Assembly: GCA_009192285.1 (NCBI GenBank)
Contig: WBVU01000010.1
Coordinates: 2,007,372 to 2,071,371 of the forward strand
Length of the DNA: 64,000 nt
Source of the DNA: Morchella semilibera
Taxonomy: Eukaryota > Ascomycota > Pezizomycetes > Pezizales > Morchellaceae
Direction of reading: 5' to 3'
Each line of letters begins with the position of its first letter. The stretch's first letter is position 1. The translations under genes were made by a program, and so were the position numbers. A model generated the notes under the pieces. The model was not told where the DNA came from and did no database searches. It worked only from the letters and a program-made list of their open reading frames with translations. Below are positions 25,762-39,500 of this stretch, piece by piece.

Positions 25762-28273
25762 TTCTTATTTTTTTTTTTTTGATTGATGGAGGGATCGTCG
25801 TCAGGTGGGCTTTTAGGGTATTAAATGTGTGGCTATAATTAAATGAATTTCCACCATCCACCCCCCCCCCCTCCCCCATCCGCAGCAGCTTGAGACTCCA
25901 AGTAATCGGTACTGTAGTCGGTACGTACCTACATGTATATACCACTGTCCGGTTTGACTGACTGTCTGGCCAGAGTTAGAGTAGAAAGAAGGCCGGGTAC
26001 ACTACATTTCCCCAGACTTTTCCCTCGCCCTCCCTCCTGCTGGTTGGTTGGCTAGTGGTACCGGTTCTCTCTGACTACATGTGGGACTACTCTAGAATTT
26101 AAAAGCGCATATGTGCCCACTTGCAATGTGCATACATACATACTTCATATGATCCGGGCTACTCTTCTCGAGCGAGTAGGTACTTAAGTACCTCCTGTGG
26201 CTAATGTTAGAGAGACCCACCGCCGTCGAGGAGGTATCAAGCCCAACCGTCCCGCATGCATGCATGTATGTCCGTGGCTAGAGCTTCTCTCACAGCACAA
26301 AGGTACATACATACATACTCTGCTCTACCCATACACCTCTGTACAACCCATCACTATGTACTTACTATGTACCCACATACATGCTATAGCTAATTAACCT
26401 AACCCAGCCCAGCCTCTCTCTCTCTCTCTCGTGGCAAGCTGCAGATAATTTACTGTCGTCCACTTGTCACCCCTTCCCTCTCTCGTTCCAGGAAGCTCTA
26501 GCCTGCTTTTCTTCCTGGGCCGACAGCGGATCATCCACGAGGCTTGCAGCAAGCAGAGTTTTGCGATGAAATCAAATTTCACTCCCTCCCTCCCAACCAC
26601 CGTGTATGAGAGAAGGTGGCTTTAGCTCTCTAGGGTACCCTCCTGAAGATCCCTCTTTTTTTTGTAGTGGCGGAAAATTATTGTATTATCATTATCATTA
26701 TTACTATTTTTTTTTTTTGAAATACCCGCCATAACAGCAGGTGGCTAGCTAGCTAGCTAGCAGCTAGCAGCCAGCAGCTAGTCTAGCCCGGAGCTCTCGA
26801 GGAGGAGGGGGGGTCACACACGCACGTCAAGCGTTTTGGATGTCTGTCTCCGTCCGATCAATTACATTTCCCGTGACCGCGCGCCCCATCCATTGTGACC
26901 GGCGGCGGCGGTGGTGGTGGTGATGGTGGTGGTGGTGATCTGATCTTCGTCGACAATAATAGCTGTCCGACAATCATTTCCGCTTCCCATCCCCCCCCCC
27001 CTTCCCCCTCCCCCCCTTCTCTCCACACTTGGGGGCCAGATCTCTGACAGATAGCATCCGAAAGGGGGAGAAGAAAGGGATGAGCGCCGGCGCTCGACAC
27101 TATCACGTAGGTAGCTAGCTACCTACTACTACTGCTACTACTACGCCAGCAAAGACAGACATGTTCTCTACAAAGCTTGCTTTTTGACCAAACCCGGCGT
27201 GACAATGACAGGGCACATCATGGCTCGCAATCGGGGGCGGTTAGTTAGGGTAAGGGGTAAAACAGTAAAAGCAAAGCACTCATGGAAGAATAGTTACCCA
27301 AAAGGATACTGTGACAAAAAAAACCCTAACCTTGCGGATCTACTACCAGACGGGGCAAAGGATGGATAGAGACGGAGCAGCAGCAGTTGTACCTACATGA
27401 AGCAATTCGGAGTAGCTAGGGAAATAGAAAAATAGAATACCGCTGCAATTGCATGCCATGTAGTCAAGCTGTCAAGTCTGCCTCACTGTGAATCTAGCTA
27501 TAGCACTCTACTCCCTTCCCTTTCTCTCTCTCTCACTCGAGATCTCACTCACTCACTACCTGCCCTATCTAGAGAGTATCAATTCCCACTCCGTAAGCGT
27601 CCAGCGGCAGCAGAAGGCACTCTAGGAGCTACCATTGTCGGGCATGTTACTACACAGGGCGTCCACTTTCAAATCATGCTGCTCCTGCTCTATCTCTGCG
27701 CTGCTTTCACACTCACTCACTCACTCTCTTTCCAGCTTATGTCCCCTCCCCTCCCCTCCCCCCTACTTAGTTCCCACTACCCTGACCCTGCCCTGCCTGC
27801 CCTGCTCTGCCCGGTCCTGCCTTGCCCGGGGATCGTAACAACAATTCTCCGGGCGCTTCCATAAACTTTCCCCAAAGCGGGCATCCTCTACCTCCGGAGC
27901 AGCAGTCAACCTAGATATTGCAAACAGCACCAGGTGGGAAGACAAAAAAGATGAAACCCCATCCCATGTGGATGCTTGTTCCGAAGATCGATATCAAACA
28001 CATCTGATTCCGCGCGCTGCCCTTCGATAGTAGCAGCTACATACAACAACAACCCCCATTGACACACACACTAGACAGATGCCACCACCACCACGTTCCT
28101 AGACTTCTGGCTGGCTGGCTGGCTGGCCACCACTGAACTGAACTGAACTGACTGGGCGGGCGGTGATGGGCTGGTTAGCACTGGTGGGCTGCGGTGGGGT
28201 TTCCCTGCTGCTGCTGCTATTGCTGCTGCCTTATCTTTTATCCGTTCTCTCAATCTCTCGCTCTCTCTGTTCT

Positions 28274-28293
28274 CCCCCCCCCCCCCCCCCCCC
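28274..28293 (+). repeat. Poly-C run, 20 bases
   Basis: This is an uninterrupted 20-base C run, followed about 80 bases later by a 20-base poly-T run (28371-28390). Confidence 0.9.
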
Positions 28294-29260
28294 TTTCCCC
28301 TTCCCCCTCCGACTCCGGATATACATGTGAATATGTAGGGAGACCAGCGGGAAAATAATAAAATGGTCCTTTTTTTTTTTTTTTTTTTTTGTAACAGGAC
28401 GCTCGATCATTTACATGTGAGCGATGAGGCACCGATTCCCAGTTGCGTTTGACATCTCGAGATCTATCGCTCGAACCCTCACTATCTGCCACACACCACT
28501 AGGTAAGTACTCACACACATCCCATATCCATACCCATACATACGAGAGAACCGGGGAACTACGGGCGGCGGCGGCGTTTGGGACACACACACACGGCGTA
28601 CCTATGTACTTACTTAGCTACGTGAGCTGTTAACCTATGTTGCTGCTGCTGCTTCTGCTTCTGATTTCCGATAGATAAGGGCCGAGACAGTTCAAGTGAA
28701 TGCAACACGGTGTCAGGAAGTGGTTAGCTATCATCAGCCATTAGCTGGCTGCTGTCCAGCAACCAGCCATCCAGCCAGCCAGCCCTAGCCCTGGGGGGGG
28801 GGATGGCGATGGGGATCGGGGGGGATTACAAATTACTGTCTTTGGGGGGGTATTGGTGATCTGTTCTTTTCTTTTTTTTTCCCCTTCTTTCCTTTTTATT
28901 TTTATTTTTATTACTTTCTCTCTCCCCGCCCAATACATATCATTCTCTATCTTTCTGTGTCACGGATGACAATTAAGACGGTTTCAAAGTGAGGGTTTTT
29001 TTTTTCCTGTCTTCATCTCACTCGACTCGCCAGGATTGACTGTGGCTTGATTCTGGAAGGCTGCACAATTATTGTGGTCCGGCTAGGTAGTCAATAGAGT
29101 AGACAGAGTAGGAAGACCGCCGGCAAGGTAACCAGTCAGTCAGGTAGCCAGCACCAGTCACCCACTGCCTAGGGTGGACAGGTAGACAGACAGACAGGTA
29201 AACACTGTAGGGCTGCTCAATCAGCACCACGCAACTGGACGGGAGGACGCAATGAAGAAC

Positions 29261-29261
<1 letters not shown>

Positions 29262-29292
<31 letters not shown>
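29262..29292 (+). repeat. Poly-A run, 31 bases
   Basis: This is an uninterrupted run of 31 A residues in the gene desert. No retroelement body was recognised beside it. Confidence 0.9.
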
Positions 29293-29297
<5 letters not shown>

Positions 29298-32200
29298 AAC
29301 GGATTCCATAGGGCGAGCACAACGACACGACACGACCACGCACGACACAACCGCGTCGCATCGCCCGCAAACAAAGTTTATCTCACTTGACGCAGTGTGC
29401 AAAGTCAGTAACGCCATCGAAGCATGAGCAGTCAGGGGAGGTCTACATACATCGTCACCCGGTTGAGTGGACATGGGCCCGCATGCACAATTGTTGTTTG
29501 TGTGCCTCTACATGGGCATGAATCGAATTTGATGAGAACAAAAAAAAAAAACGGCTAAAAAAGAATCACGATACCCTACCGGCCGGTCTCAATCAATTAA
29601 TTACAAACCGGACAGGGCAGGCGGATAGGAAGATCGTCATGACGAACGCCGCCGCCGCTCCTGCTGCTGCTGCTGCTGCTGCAGTACGTCAACTGCACAG
29701 CTATGTAGGTAGCTAACTAATTTGTTAATTGGGTAGAGTGGGAGAGTAAGGAGTAAGAGGGCTGAAAAAAAAAAAAAAAAAGGTCGGATGTCAGGTATCG
29801 TGACCTTTTGTTGACAGCAGGCAGCAGGTGGGTATGTGAATGTGAGTAAGTAGTAATAGTCTCGATAGTATTATTGTCGATGTCGTCGTCGTCGTCGTGT
29901 CCAGCGAACGACATAGAAAGGAATTTACAAGCCACTTACGTACCAAATGACAGCTCGCCCAGTCCCAAGATCCACTAATATTAGTCCTCTCTACTAGTTA
30001 ACAAGTAGAATAGCGTTGGTTACCTTCCTCCTTCCCCCAGAGGAATCGCTAGCCAGGTACCCAAACAAACATCGTATGTATCGTATCCCCAAAAACGCAC
30101 CGTAGATCAACCGCACCCGTCTCAGGTACATACGTACATCACGTTTCTTTCTTCTTCCAGGCCATCTGACTGGCAGCCCTATTATGGGGAGGGGACGAGT
30201 TATTTTGTTTCTCCTGGACTGGACTGGCCGACATCTCCCTTCCTGTTTCTCTAGTGCCTGTTAGTTGGCTTGCTTGTTGTCGTGGTGCTACTGGTTTCTT
30301 TTTTCTTTTTTTTTTTGCTCTCGCTTTGTCACCTAATGCACCCCGCATGATATACGGTAGATCCTACGAGCCTCACTCTTCACCTCACTTCAGTAGCCTC
30401 ACACTCAATACTGCCAACTCTACACCTGCACTGCGCGTAGAATCCGAGTGGCCAGACCATGTGCTGTGCAGACTATTCATTGGTTTCTTTCGTTTCTTTT
30501 TCTCCTCTCTCTCCACTCACCTACCATTCGGGGCTATTTTCTTGTTTCCAGGAACGTTTCATGTTCTTCTTGTTTCCGTTTCTTGTTTTTTTTTTTCAGG
30601 ATATGCTGTATTTGTTTTTTTCGTCTTTTTTGTTTTTTCCATCATCCCAGTTTTTCGTCTCCCCGTTTTATTCCATTCCACCCGTTTGAGGAATTCCCTC
30701 TTTCACCCACCACCACCCCCGTCCTCCGACTGCTGCTGCTGCTGCTGTTGCCTGCAAGTAAGTGGCCAACTAGCGTATTACCAGATGTATGTTCACAGAT
30801 CCCGAATCGCTGTTCGCGTTCGTTCGTTCGCAAGGCAGAGCAGAAGTGTCCTCTGCGGCTGTTTGTCTGTCATACAAAAAACCTACGCGTGACATGACTG
30901 GCCGCTTGAGTCAGTGACCAACCAAGCTAACCCTCTTCCCCCTCCCCCCTCCCCCACCCCACCCCGCAAACCCTACCCTACCTACCTTGTGCAGGGGTGT
31001 GATCGTGTGAGTGTGTGTGTGATGCGCCCTTTTCATCGATCTTGCGTTTGTTTGCAGGGCAGACCGATTTGGTTTCGTTTGTGACCCTCAGGAAACGAAG
31101 GGTTAAAAGAGCGAGTTGGCTGAAGGGGGGGGGTGAGTAGGTAAGCATGCAGGTGGTGGGTGGTGGACACTGGTGGTGATGGGGGCTAAAAACAGATTTA
31201 TCAGCCCTGAGAAAGAAGCAAATTCTACTGTAAGGGTTTTGAAATTTGAAGGGGGCCGGAAAGGGGTGTATTAGCAACAGTTTCGGAACCCTCGTTTTCC
31301 TGTAAGCAGTGCTTTTTTGAGGGCTCGTGGTCCCCCCCTAGGTATGTAGCTACATGCATAGAGTAGCTAGCTAGCTAGGTGCTAATAATAAAACAATAAA
31401 TTACTCTAGGTCCATACTAGCAGTACGTAGGCAGGCAGGTAGACTGGTGACAAGAATAGGGGGGTCATTTACAGCTATTTTGAAAAATAGCAGGAGGACA
31501 GGGCATGGGATAAGGGAGCTATCGTACTCTAGACATCATAGACACAGACAGTATGACGATGTAGTGTAGTAGCTCTCATGTACCTACGTAATCCACGGTG
31601 TGCGTGTGTAAATCACCAAGTTATCACCCGCCCTCCCCCTCCCCCTTCCAACCCCCCCTTCCACCCTCCTCCGGATTCTTCCGGTCAGCAAACTCTCACT
31701 CACCGTTCAAACAACCTTTCTTTACCACGTTTCCACCGCGCCCTGGTCTGGCTGGTCCCTGGTCTTGGCCCTGGTCATGAGGGTTAGGGGTCTTTGGATC
31801 ACAAACCTACCACCATCTTTCAGGAAGGAGGAATACAAATACATAGGGAGGAGGGAGGAGAGTGCTATGACACATTCCCCACACACTGCTAGCTGCTGCT
31901 CGTTTCACAGCATACCCCGCGATTAACCCTCCGCTACCTACCTACTACAAACCCTTGCTTTTTCACACTGCCCCCCCCGGCTGGTCTGTGACTCTTTCGC
32001 CTTTTTTTCAGCTCCCACTGGCTTCCATCCAGGATCGACGGTGGTCCCGGTGAAGCGCGTGTGTGTGTGTGCGTGCGTGTGTGGAACCCCCCCCTCCGTC
32101 ATTCACAAAAACAGGTGGACCCTTGCAGAGGATCGCGGATTCACGTGAGGAGGGAGGAATTATGCGTGGAAGACAAAAGACTCATACGCATGTATATAGA

Positions 32201-33265
32201 TGGGTGGAGTATATCTCTCGGCGCGGTTGTTTACCCGCTGCCGCCACCGCGTGGGAGGGTGTGTGGTGGGATGGGGGAGGAATTGGGAGACATTGTTGGC
32301 CAATTTGTGTTGTGCTCCGCCGCCGGCTCTGGGGTAGGATGTGCTAAGGGCCTGTAGACTATTTTCCGTACCTACATACTGTAGCTAGCTAGCTAGCCAG
32401 GGGTGGGGGGGGGCGTATGACATATGTCTCTTGTCTCGCTAATCTAATTAATCTACCTATATTATATAGTGCTGCTGCCTAGTGCTTGCTTTCTAATTGT
32501 ATTGTGTGGGTACATAGTCAAGTGAGATGTCGCGAGAATGTACTTTTAATCTTTCTTGCAGCTGAGGATGAGGCTTAAGGTTTGGTGGCTACAGGCTACA
32601 GCACGGGACCACCCCTCCCCCCATCGCTAGCACTGTATGTACGACGATCCCGCTGTTACCTGCCTGCCTGCCTGCCTGCGGGCAGTGCAAATCTGCGACA
32701 AACCGGCTAGGTACCAGCGCTGCTGCGCGAATTTTGGCGATCGATAGCCGCGCCGCAGAAGGGGCAGTAGCAAAGAGGAGGCTCTTTTCTCATGTTACAC
32801 CCGCCACTCGCTATGGCGGGCAATGCTTTCTAATTGCATAGCCCTAACAGAGAAGACCAAGCTTTGGAAGCAGGTACTGGCTCTAGTAGCAGCGACAGGT
32901 TAGGCGGGCACTTAGGTAGGTAGGTAGGTAGGTAGGTACTGGGCTGTGCTGTGCTGCTGTGACATGACCGTCAATTCCTCCCCCCCCCCTCCAAATACTC
33001 AGCCAGTAGATACAGGCCATCACACGACACATCCCACTGCCGCTCTGTGATCTTTGGCATGAAGAGCTCTGACCCAGATGCTTCCCATCCCATCCCATGT
33101 ATCGTAAGCGAGGCCTATGGATGCCTCTCAATCTTACATATGTACATGTTGTTTGGTATATATATGATATGATCTTCCTCTCTCCTCTGATCTGCTGTAG
33201 CCGGACGCACTGCACAAGTGTATGTATGTGGGACCCTATTTTACCCGGCGCGTAGGCGGGTGTAG

Positions 33266-33852
33266 CCAATCACAAGCGCATTTCCCGCTAGCTGAGGTGG
33301 ATGATGGGCCTTGGCGGAAATTCCGGGCGGGATGAAAAATAGCGCCCAGTCAGAGCCATTGGAATGGGTCCGAACCGGTATATTTAGGGCCATGGGACCG
33401 TTGCAATTGGTAAGCTGCTGCTATTGGGATTGGGTTTGGGGTAATATGGTGATTGTGAGGCTCTCTCTCTCTCTGTTTATATGATCGTTCATTGGTAAGG
33501 ACGGGATTACGGACGGGATGAACGCAACGCTGCGCGGTAAGAATAGTACCCTACGGTCTACCATGTAGCGTACATGCTAAGTATGTAGCTGCTATTATTA
33601 TATCGGAAATTACAGGACCGCGCCCGACCGGCAGACTGGGGAAGTGAAAACTTAACCTTAAAAAACTCGGTGCTGTTGGGACCGGAGAGTAGCCAATCGG
33701 GTATAGTAGGTACATGTACATGTAGGCAGGCTGTTCTTTTTGATCTAGGTAACTTTTCCCAAGGTTTTGGTAGCCGCCAGGGTCGGATGCGGGAATGTGT
33801 ATTTTTTGATTCCACGCTGTTGAATCTCGTGGGAGCCAATCGGTGGGATTGG
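33266..33852. promoter_or_regulatory. Cluster of nine CCAAT boxes with a TATA-like site
   Basis: CCAAT occurs at 33266, 33693 and 33836. Its complement ATTGG occurs at 33358, 33406, 33423, 33429, 33491 and 33848. About one would be expected by chance in 590 bp. A TATA-like TATATTTA lies at 33379-33386, and two ATTGs are followed at once by GTAAG, which resembles a splice donor. CCAAT is bound by the Hap/CBF complex in fungi. No protein-coding gene starts nearby on either strand, so the target is unknown; a non-coding transcript or a far upstream regulatory region are options. Confidence 0.4.
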
Positions 33853-36587
33853 TTATTATTTTTTATTTTATTTTTTTGAATGGAGAACGAATCGGTATGT
33901 GGTAGGTACATGTCGGTATTTCGAGGTAAAAAAAAAAAAAAAAGGTACATACCTACAACTTAGAGACGCCCATCATCGGACTGGAACGCAAACCTTAAAG
34001 TTGGATGATTGACATTGCGACATTGCGGCATTGCAATTGATTACCACCACGTACGTGTACCGGGCTGGCCTGTCCAATTCGCCCAATAGCTATAGTAGTA
34101 GTAGTAATAATAATATAACCACCGGTCCATATATAATGTAGATGCACAGCCAGCCAGCCAGCCTCCTGTAGGTTTTGACAGACGCCAACACGGGCGGGAC
34201 GATCATCAGATCATGCAAAAATGAGATTGCGACAGATGTGCCCTCGGATCACGTATGGTATACATATCGTTAAGTATAATCTGCATGAGGTGATCATGAA
34301 GTGGCGGGCGCCTAAGGCGTCCAGCGTATTGGGGCGATTACGGTTACTCGATATGTAGTGATCTGCACTATGGGTTGGGGGGGGAGGGCATTGTAAGAGG
34401 TAGTAGCGCGGCAGTCACAGATAGATTGGTAGATTATGTACTCTAGATATTGGTAACGACTACGAGAGAAGCAGTAGCAGCGCGGCTACAAATGTATGTA
34501 ACAAAGTCGGACGGATCTTCACGGGCTATCACTCACTCGCTCACTCACTCACTCACAACCAGCACGCTAGCGCCCGAGACCGGACCGGAGAGATGAGCGG
34601 GCACTCGCCCGTTTACCTCCATTCACGCGCCATGTCACAATGCCCCCCCCATCCTGCCTTGACCTTGGGTATCGTATCGCCTGTATGTCTGATTGCCATT
34701 GCCAGCCTACCCTTGGCCTTGGTTCTCCCCCGTGGGCGTAGAGCAGAGCAGCATAAATTAAGAGCTGTCATAATCATATGCAGCAATTGCCATACCGACT
34801 AGAGTACACTACACGACACTACGGCGTGACTAGCGGAGAGATGAGCGTCCCCCCCCCCCCCAGCATCGTCCGATCCCGGCATGTCGCGATTACCGCAGGA
34901 ATTGCATCCCAGCAATTAAATTTAATATTCATGGAATCACGCACTATCACTCACTCACCCACATCCTGGAGCCACTTTCTTTCCTTTTTTTTTTGGGGGG
35001 GGGGGCTCTCGCCACATGGAGCCCCCAGCCACTTTCGACGTGGCAGGGGGTCCCTCCCCGGAGTTGTTCCTTTCTTTCTTTTCTCTCTCTCTCTCTTCCG
35101 GTGGTATCCGGTGCTGGCCGGCGCGCCCAGCTAGCTGCTTGATGGTATCGTGCAATTGTGTCTCCGGGCATTAATTAGGCCCAAAAGAGGCGGGTTGTTG
35201 GCAAGCTGTATATCACGGCTTCACGGCCTCAGGGCTGTCAGCGAGGCTGTCCTAGCTAGCTAGGTGTTTTTTAAATTGGGAGAGCGAACCGGTGGTGGTT
35301 TGAAACGAAAGGATAAGAGAAAAAAAAAAGGAAAACTCTTGGGTTGTCAGAAAAAAGCAAAAAAGGTTGTATGTAGTAGATCTTGTTATCTCTTATCGAA
35401 TAGTTTGATCTCCAATACAATTTTAACCCCAACCCCCTACTACGGGGGGGCAGACACATACTCTACTTACACTACAGCTAGGTATCTTGGTGGTCAAGAC
35501 TAAATTAATAAACAGCTACTCAAGTTGCTCTTCGGATGGTGGAAGCATTGCCCAAATAACAGGTATTTTGAAGCAGTCTTCCTCTAGCTGCAAGGTACTG
35601 GTTTTGGGCACTGCGTACGTATATATATGGCTCGATCCCTACGGAGCGAAGTGAAAGTGAAGGGAGGATTGTAAATAAGACTCCCAAACAGGTTTTTTTG
35701 TTTCATTTCTAGAGGGAGAGGATGTTGGATCGAGCGTGCGAGGAGAACAGAACAGTTTTAGCAGCATCCCAAGTCGGCGGTGTGCATTAACGTTTTCACA
35801 TCCCTAGACACACCATCACTACCACCACCGTCGCACCGTCACTCACACACACACACACCAACAATCCATAGTTCCAATTAATTTTTTCCATCGTCCTCCT
35901 ACTCGTCCTATTACCCCCCCCCCCTCCCGGGCTCCCTTCCAATTGTCCCAAAACACGCACCGACAAAGAGGAAAAAGAAAGGAAAAAAGAGACATAAAAC
36001 CTACACACATCTAAAAACCACCGTGTCGTTTTTATATATATCAAAAAAAAAAGAGAAAAGAAAAAGAAAGAAAAAAAAGACAAAAAATATACATCGCTTC
36101 CCATGCCGATATGCCTTAGTTAGTCAATAGGAAAATACCCCACCCACCCTCTCTCAACCTCCAATTCCAATTCCCGTTTTTTCAAAAGTAATTTCATCGG
36201 ACGTTCCATGCATTCCAAACAGCAGCAGCAGCAGCAATACATACAAGACCCTCCGCAACCCCCACCCCCCCCCCCCTAACAAGGCCGAAGGAACCTTCGC
36301 ATAGACAGAGATAAATGAAAAGAGAGAGAAGAAGAAACCGGTTGGATAGAGTGCTGGTATGGAGTATAGAAATCAAAAAAGAAAAAAGAAAAAACACCGT
36401 TCCAAAAGACGCGTGAAAAAAAAGAAGCAAAAAAAAGGATCCTCCAAACCCAAGCCAAGCCATGTCAAAGAGAAAGGAAAACCCGAAATGCTAACTGTCA
36501 AATGGTAAATAGTCCTAATGAAGAATAAAGTCATAAAGAAAGCTACAAAAAAAGAAACCGTATGTATAAAATAAAAATAAAAAAAAG

Positions 36588-39500
36588 TCACATGACAAAC
36601 CCAAGCGCCTCGACTCCCTTCCAAGCGGCTTTAACGTGCCATGGGACGACACTTCCCCGGCCGCCCATCTCTACAACACCCTTGAATTGACCCAACGTAA
36701 CCAAGTCTCTATACGCGCTCAAAACTTCTCTCAGCAGCGCATTACCAACCCCTGAGCCCCGCACTACCTCGACTCCAAGAACAACCATATCATCTCCTTC
36801 TCCGGTGCCGCCGCGCTTCACGAGGTATCCCATACAGCTGCCGCCGAAACCGCTGTCATCTTGGCCCAGTAACAGACCCCGCCTCCATCGGTGTGCGCAC
36901 ACAACGCCCCACACCTCATCGCCAAAGTCGACAAGATTCGAACCTGGGTCAAGCTCAGGCATTGGATCTGCTGATGGCGTGTTAGCCGTGGTGCCGAATT
37001 GGTCTGGCGACACAATCGAATTTGCCCCCGGCGTGGGTGTTGTGACCCCAGGGGGAGTGCCGGTGTATGCCGAGACCATTGGGTTGAATTGCGTCGGCAC
37101 AATGGGTGGCAGCATTGGAGTCACTGCTAGCGGGGGCGCCACATCTGTAGAGAGCAGAGTGAGTGTATGTGTTAGATTCTGAATCGAATTTCGCGATAAG
37201 CGTCCCCAGATGTCGATCTCGTCGGACATCATGGTACCGACTTTGACAAACATGAGTCTCCACGCGACCCTCCGGATTCGCACAATCTCCAGTGTCTTGT
37301 TCCATATCTCACGGCATACGTCCTCAAAGACGCGAAGTACCGTGCAGCCCTTGCGGCCGAGACAGTAGCTTTCCGTAGCTTGCAGTTCGCCCCAGTTGTC
37401 AGTCCAGGCAACAGAGACCCAGCGTTCATCAAGGCTCTGTGCGTAGGCGACATGGAGGATAGAGTTCTCGTATAGCAACGCAGGGGAAGGGTCGGTCACG
37501 CGGAATTCAATTGTCTTAGGTGGTGACCGTGCGAGATATATAGATGGTGAGAATGTCTTTTGCGCCTGTATGATGATACGTGATGGACCAGTTAGCAATT
37601 GCATTACCGCACATGAGGTTAGTTGCATAAGGTTTGGGGGGTCATGCAATGCCACCACAACATACCTCGTCTAGTGAGCTCATCCCGTCAGTCGGCATGC
37701 AGCGATTGTACACTTCTGTTGCAAAGGTCGCCCACTCATTCTGACCTCTATTCACGATTCCAACCTTGGCGGCCACGAACTTGGCTGGGACAATCTGCAG
37801 GACCAAATTATTCCGTCTGGGGTTCATCTGCATATTTAGAGCGTAGATTTTGGTCATGCGCATGAATCCGGCACAAATGTCGACCACGGCGCTGGGGTGG
37901 TCAAAAGGGTTAATGACGTAGACCACAATATTCTGCAGTTCATCGGCCACATTGGCTAATATCGCCCCAAATTCAGCCATACCGTCCATCAACGCAAAAA
38001 TACCCTTTTCAAGGCTGTCAATCTCCCCATCTTTCGGAATAATCCCGAACGCTCCGTTCGAGATGCTTGACGCGTCTAACCGTCCACGTACATGTGTCCC
38101 AAAGCGCCCAGATTCATACGAGAATGAAACGCGTTCCAGGAACCCGTCTGCGGCATCTTCCATAGCCTTGGACGCGGGATGCAGGCAAAAGCCAATGACA
38201 TTCTTCTGTCCGGAACATGGGCCGAAGCCAAACGTCTCCCAGAAACGGAGTGCAGGCGGCAGGATCTCCAGTGCTTGCTCGGCGCGATGAATATGGACAT
38301 GTGGGGGTGGCAGTCTAAAAATGGCGGAATTGGCGGGCGTTGCTGGGTCAGATGGTCGCTTATTCAGTGTGGGGGGGTTGATCCCGCGTCTTGGTTGAGC
38401 GATGGGACGCATAGACGCCGCTCTGCCGACCAATAATGGCGGCTCTATCACGGCGTCTGCTACCGTCACGTATGTTTCGAGTGTGCACCTGGCGACTCCC
38501 CCGCTTCCAAATAAGCCCTTGACAGCCTCCTCGACCACCTCTTCATCCTTTCCTTTACGCCTTCGCAGTAAGCACCACTCTTCAGTGTCGTCTTCTATCG
38601 TGGTTTCCCATGCACCGCCTTCTAGGAGTGTCCCCAGTGGTTTCGACGTCCCGCTCACAACTTGCTCCCGGACCAGCTTGCTAACCGCCATGAAATCCAC
38701 TTCCCCAAGCTCCGCTAATGATATCGCGTCTGTCTCTAGGGTCATGTTTGAAAATACTCCAACAAGTGAGCAATCAGTCGGGTCAGGTACCATCACTTCC
38801 CATGGGGGAGGCGCAATATCGCCAGGAACATCCACTTCTCCATCAGCGCCAACACCGGCCTCCCGTTTCAATGTATCCACTATTGGACTCTCCGCTTCAT
38901 CATCATACACCCATTTTCTTTTCTTGCTTCCCCCAGTACTGCCGCCATATGCAACCGCTAAGGGGCTTGTGTAATATCGACCTCCGGCATCTGCTTCGTC
39001 TTCTTCCGTTTCGTCATCCGCGTCGCTCTCAATGCTGCTCTCCTCAGTCCACTCGTTGTCACTGTAGTCTCTTGGGTCACATTCATCGTCATCCGGGCTT
39101 TCTGCCATAACTGCGTCATCTGCGAGTACAACCTCTGTGACCTCCGGAGCTGTAGCTTCTGCGTTGTCCTCGACAACTACAGACTGGACGAAGATACCTC
39201 GTTTTCGTTTCTGTCCACTGGGTGTGGAGGGAATTTTGGGGGTCTCTAGTTTGCCTTGCTTATTCTCAAACTCCTTCAATTCCTTGTCTTTGATGCTTTC
39301 TGGTAGGAAGTAGCGTCCACCGGGTGCATATCTCCGGTCGGTCATTTCAATCTTTGGAGTGAAAGTAATTGGTGAATAAAGCGACATTCTCCGTTTCGCC
39401 TCACTGACTCCCCCGCTCGGGGGTGGGGGTACACCATTGTTCTGTGGCGTTCTCATTGTACCGCCAGTCATTGGTGGGGTCGGGTGCGGTTGGTTATTGG

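Larger units (their letters stand above)
19926..36587. other. 16.6 kb gene desert made of microsatellites and homopolymers
   Basis: I find no coding gene that can be supported in this stretch. It is dense in simple sequence. It contains poly-G or poly-C runs (20355-20371, 20695-20709, 24523-24535 and 28274-28293), GA repeats (20739-20762), a CTG/CAG hairpin (20435-20474), (CATAC)n near 22165, (GGT)n near 25739-25761, (TAGC)n near 26743-26762, poly-T (28371-28390), poly-A (29262-29292), (GTC)n near 29881-29898, (CCTG)n near 32660, (GTAG)n near 32915 and polypyrimidine tracts (about 21430-21470, 25617-25670 and 30482-30660). A cluster of CCAAT boxes at 33.27-33.85 kb is the only promoter-like sign. 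Long untranslated regions or non-coding transcripts are possible but unproven. Confidence 0.6.

Noticed and set aside
30254-30892. Plus-strand frame of 212 codons and an overlapping one of 149 codons
   Set aside because: They cross a polypyrimidine tract and encode mostly Phe, Ser, Leu and Cys runs. No conserved motif is visible and two phases are open at once.
14101-36600. Tandem repeats that might be mistaken for CRISPR arrays
   Set aside because: They are simple microsatellites with no unique spacers of constant length, and the sequence is eukaryotic.
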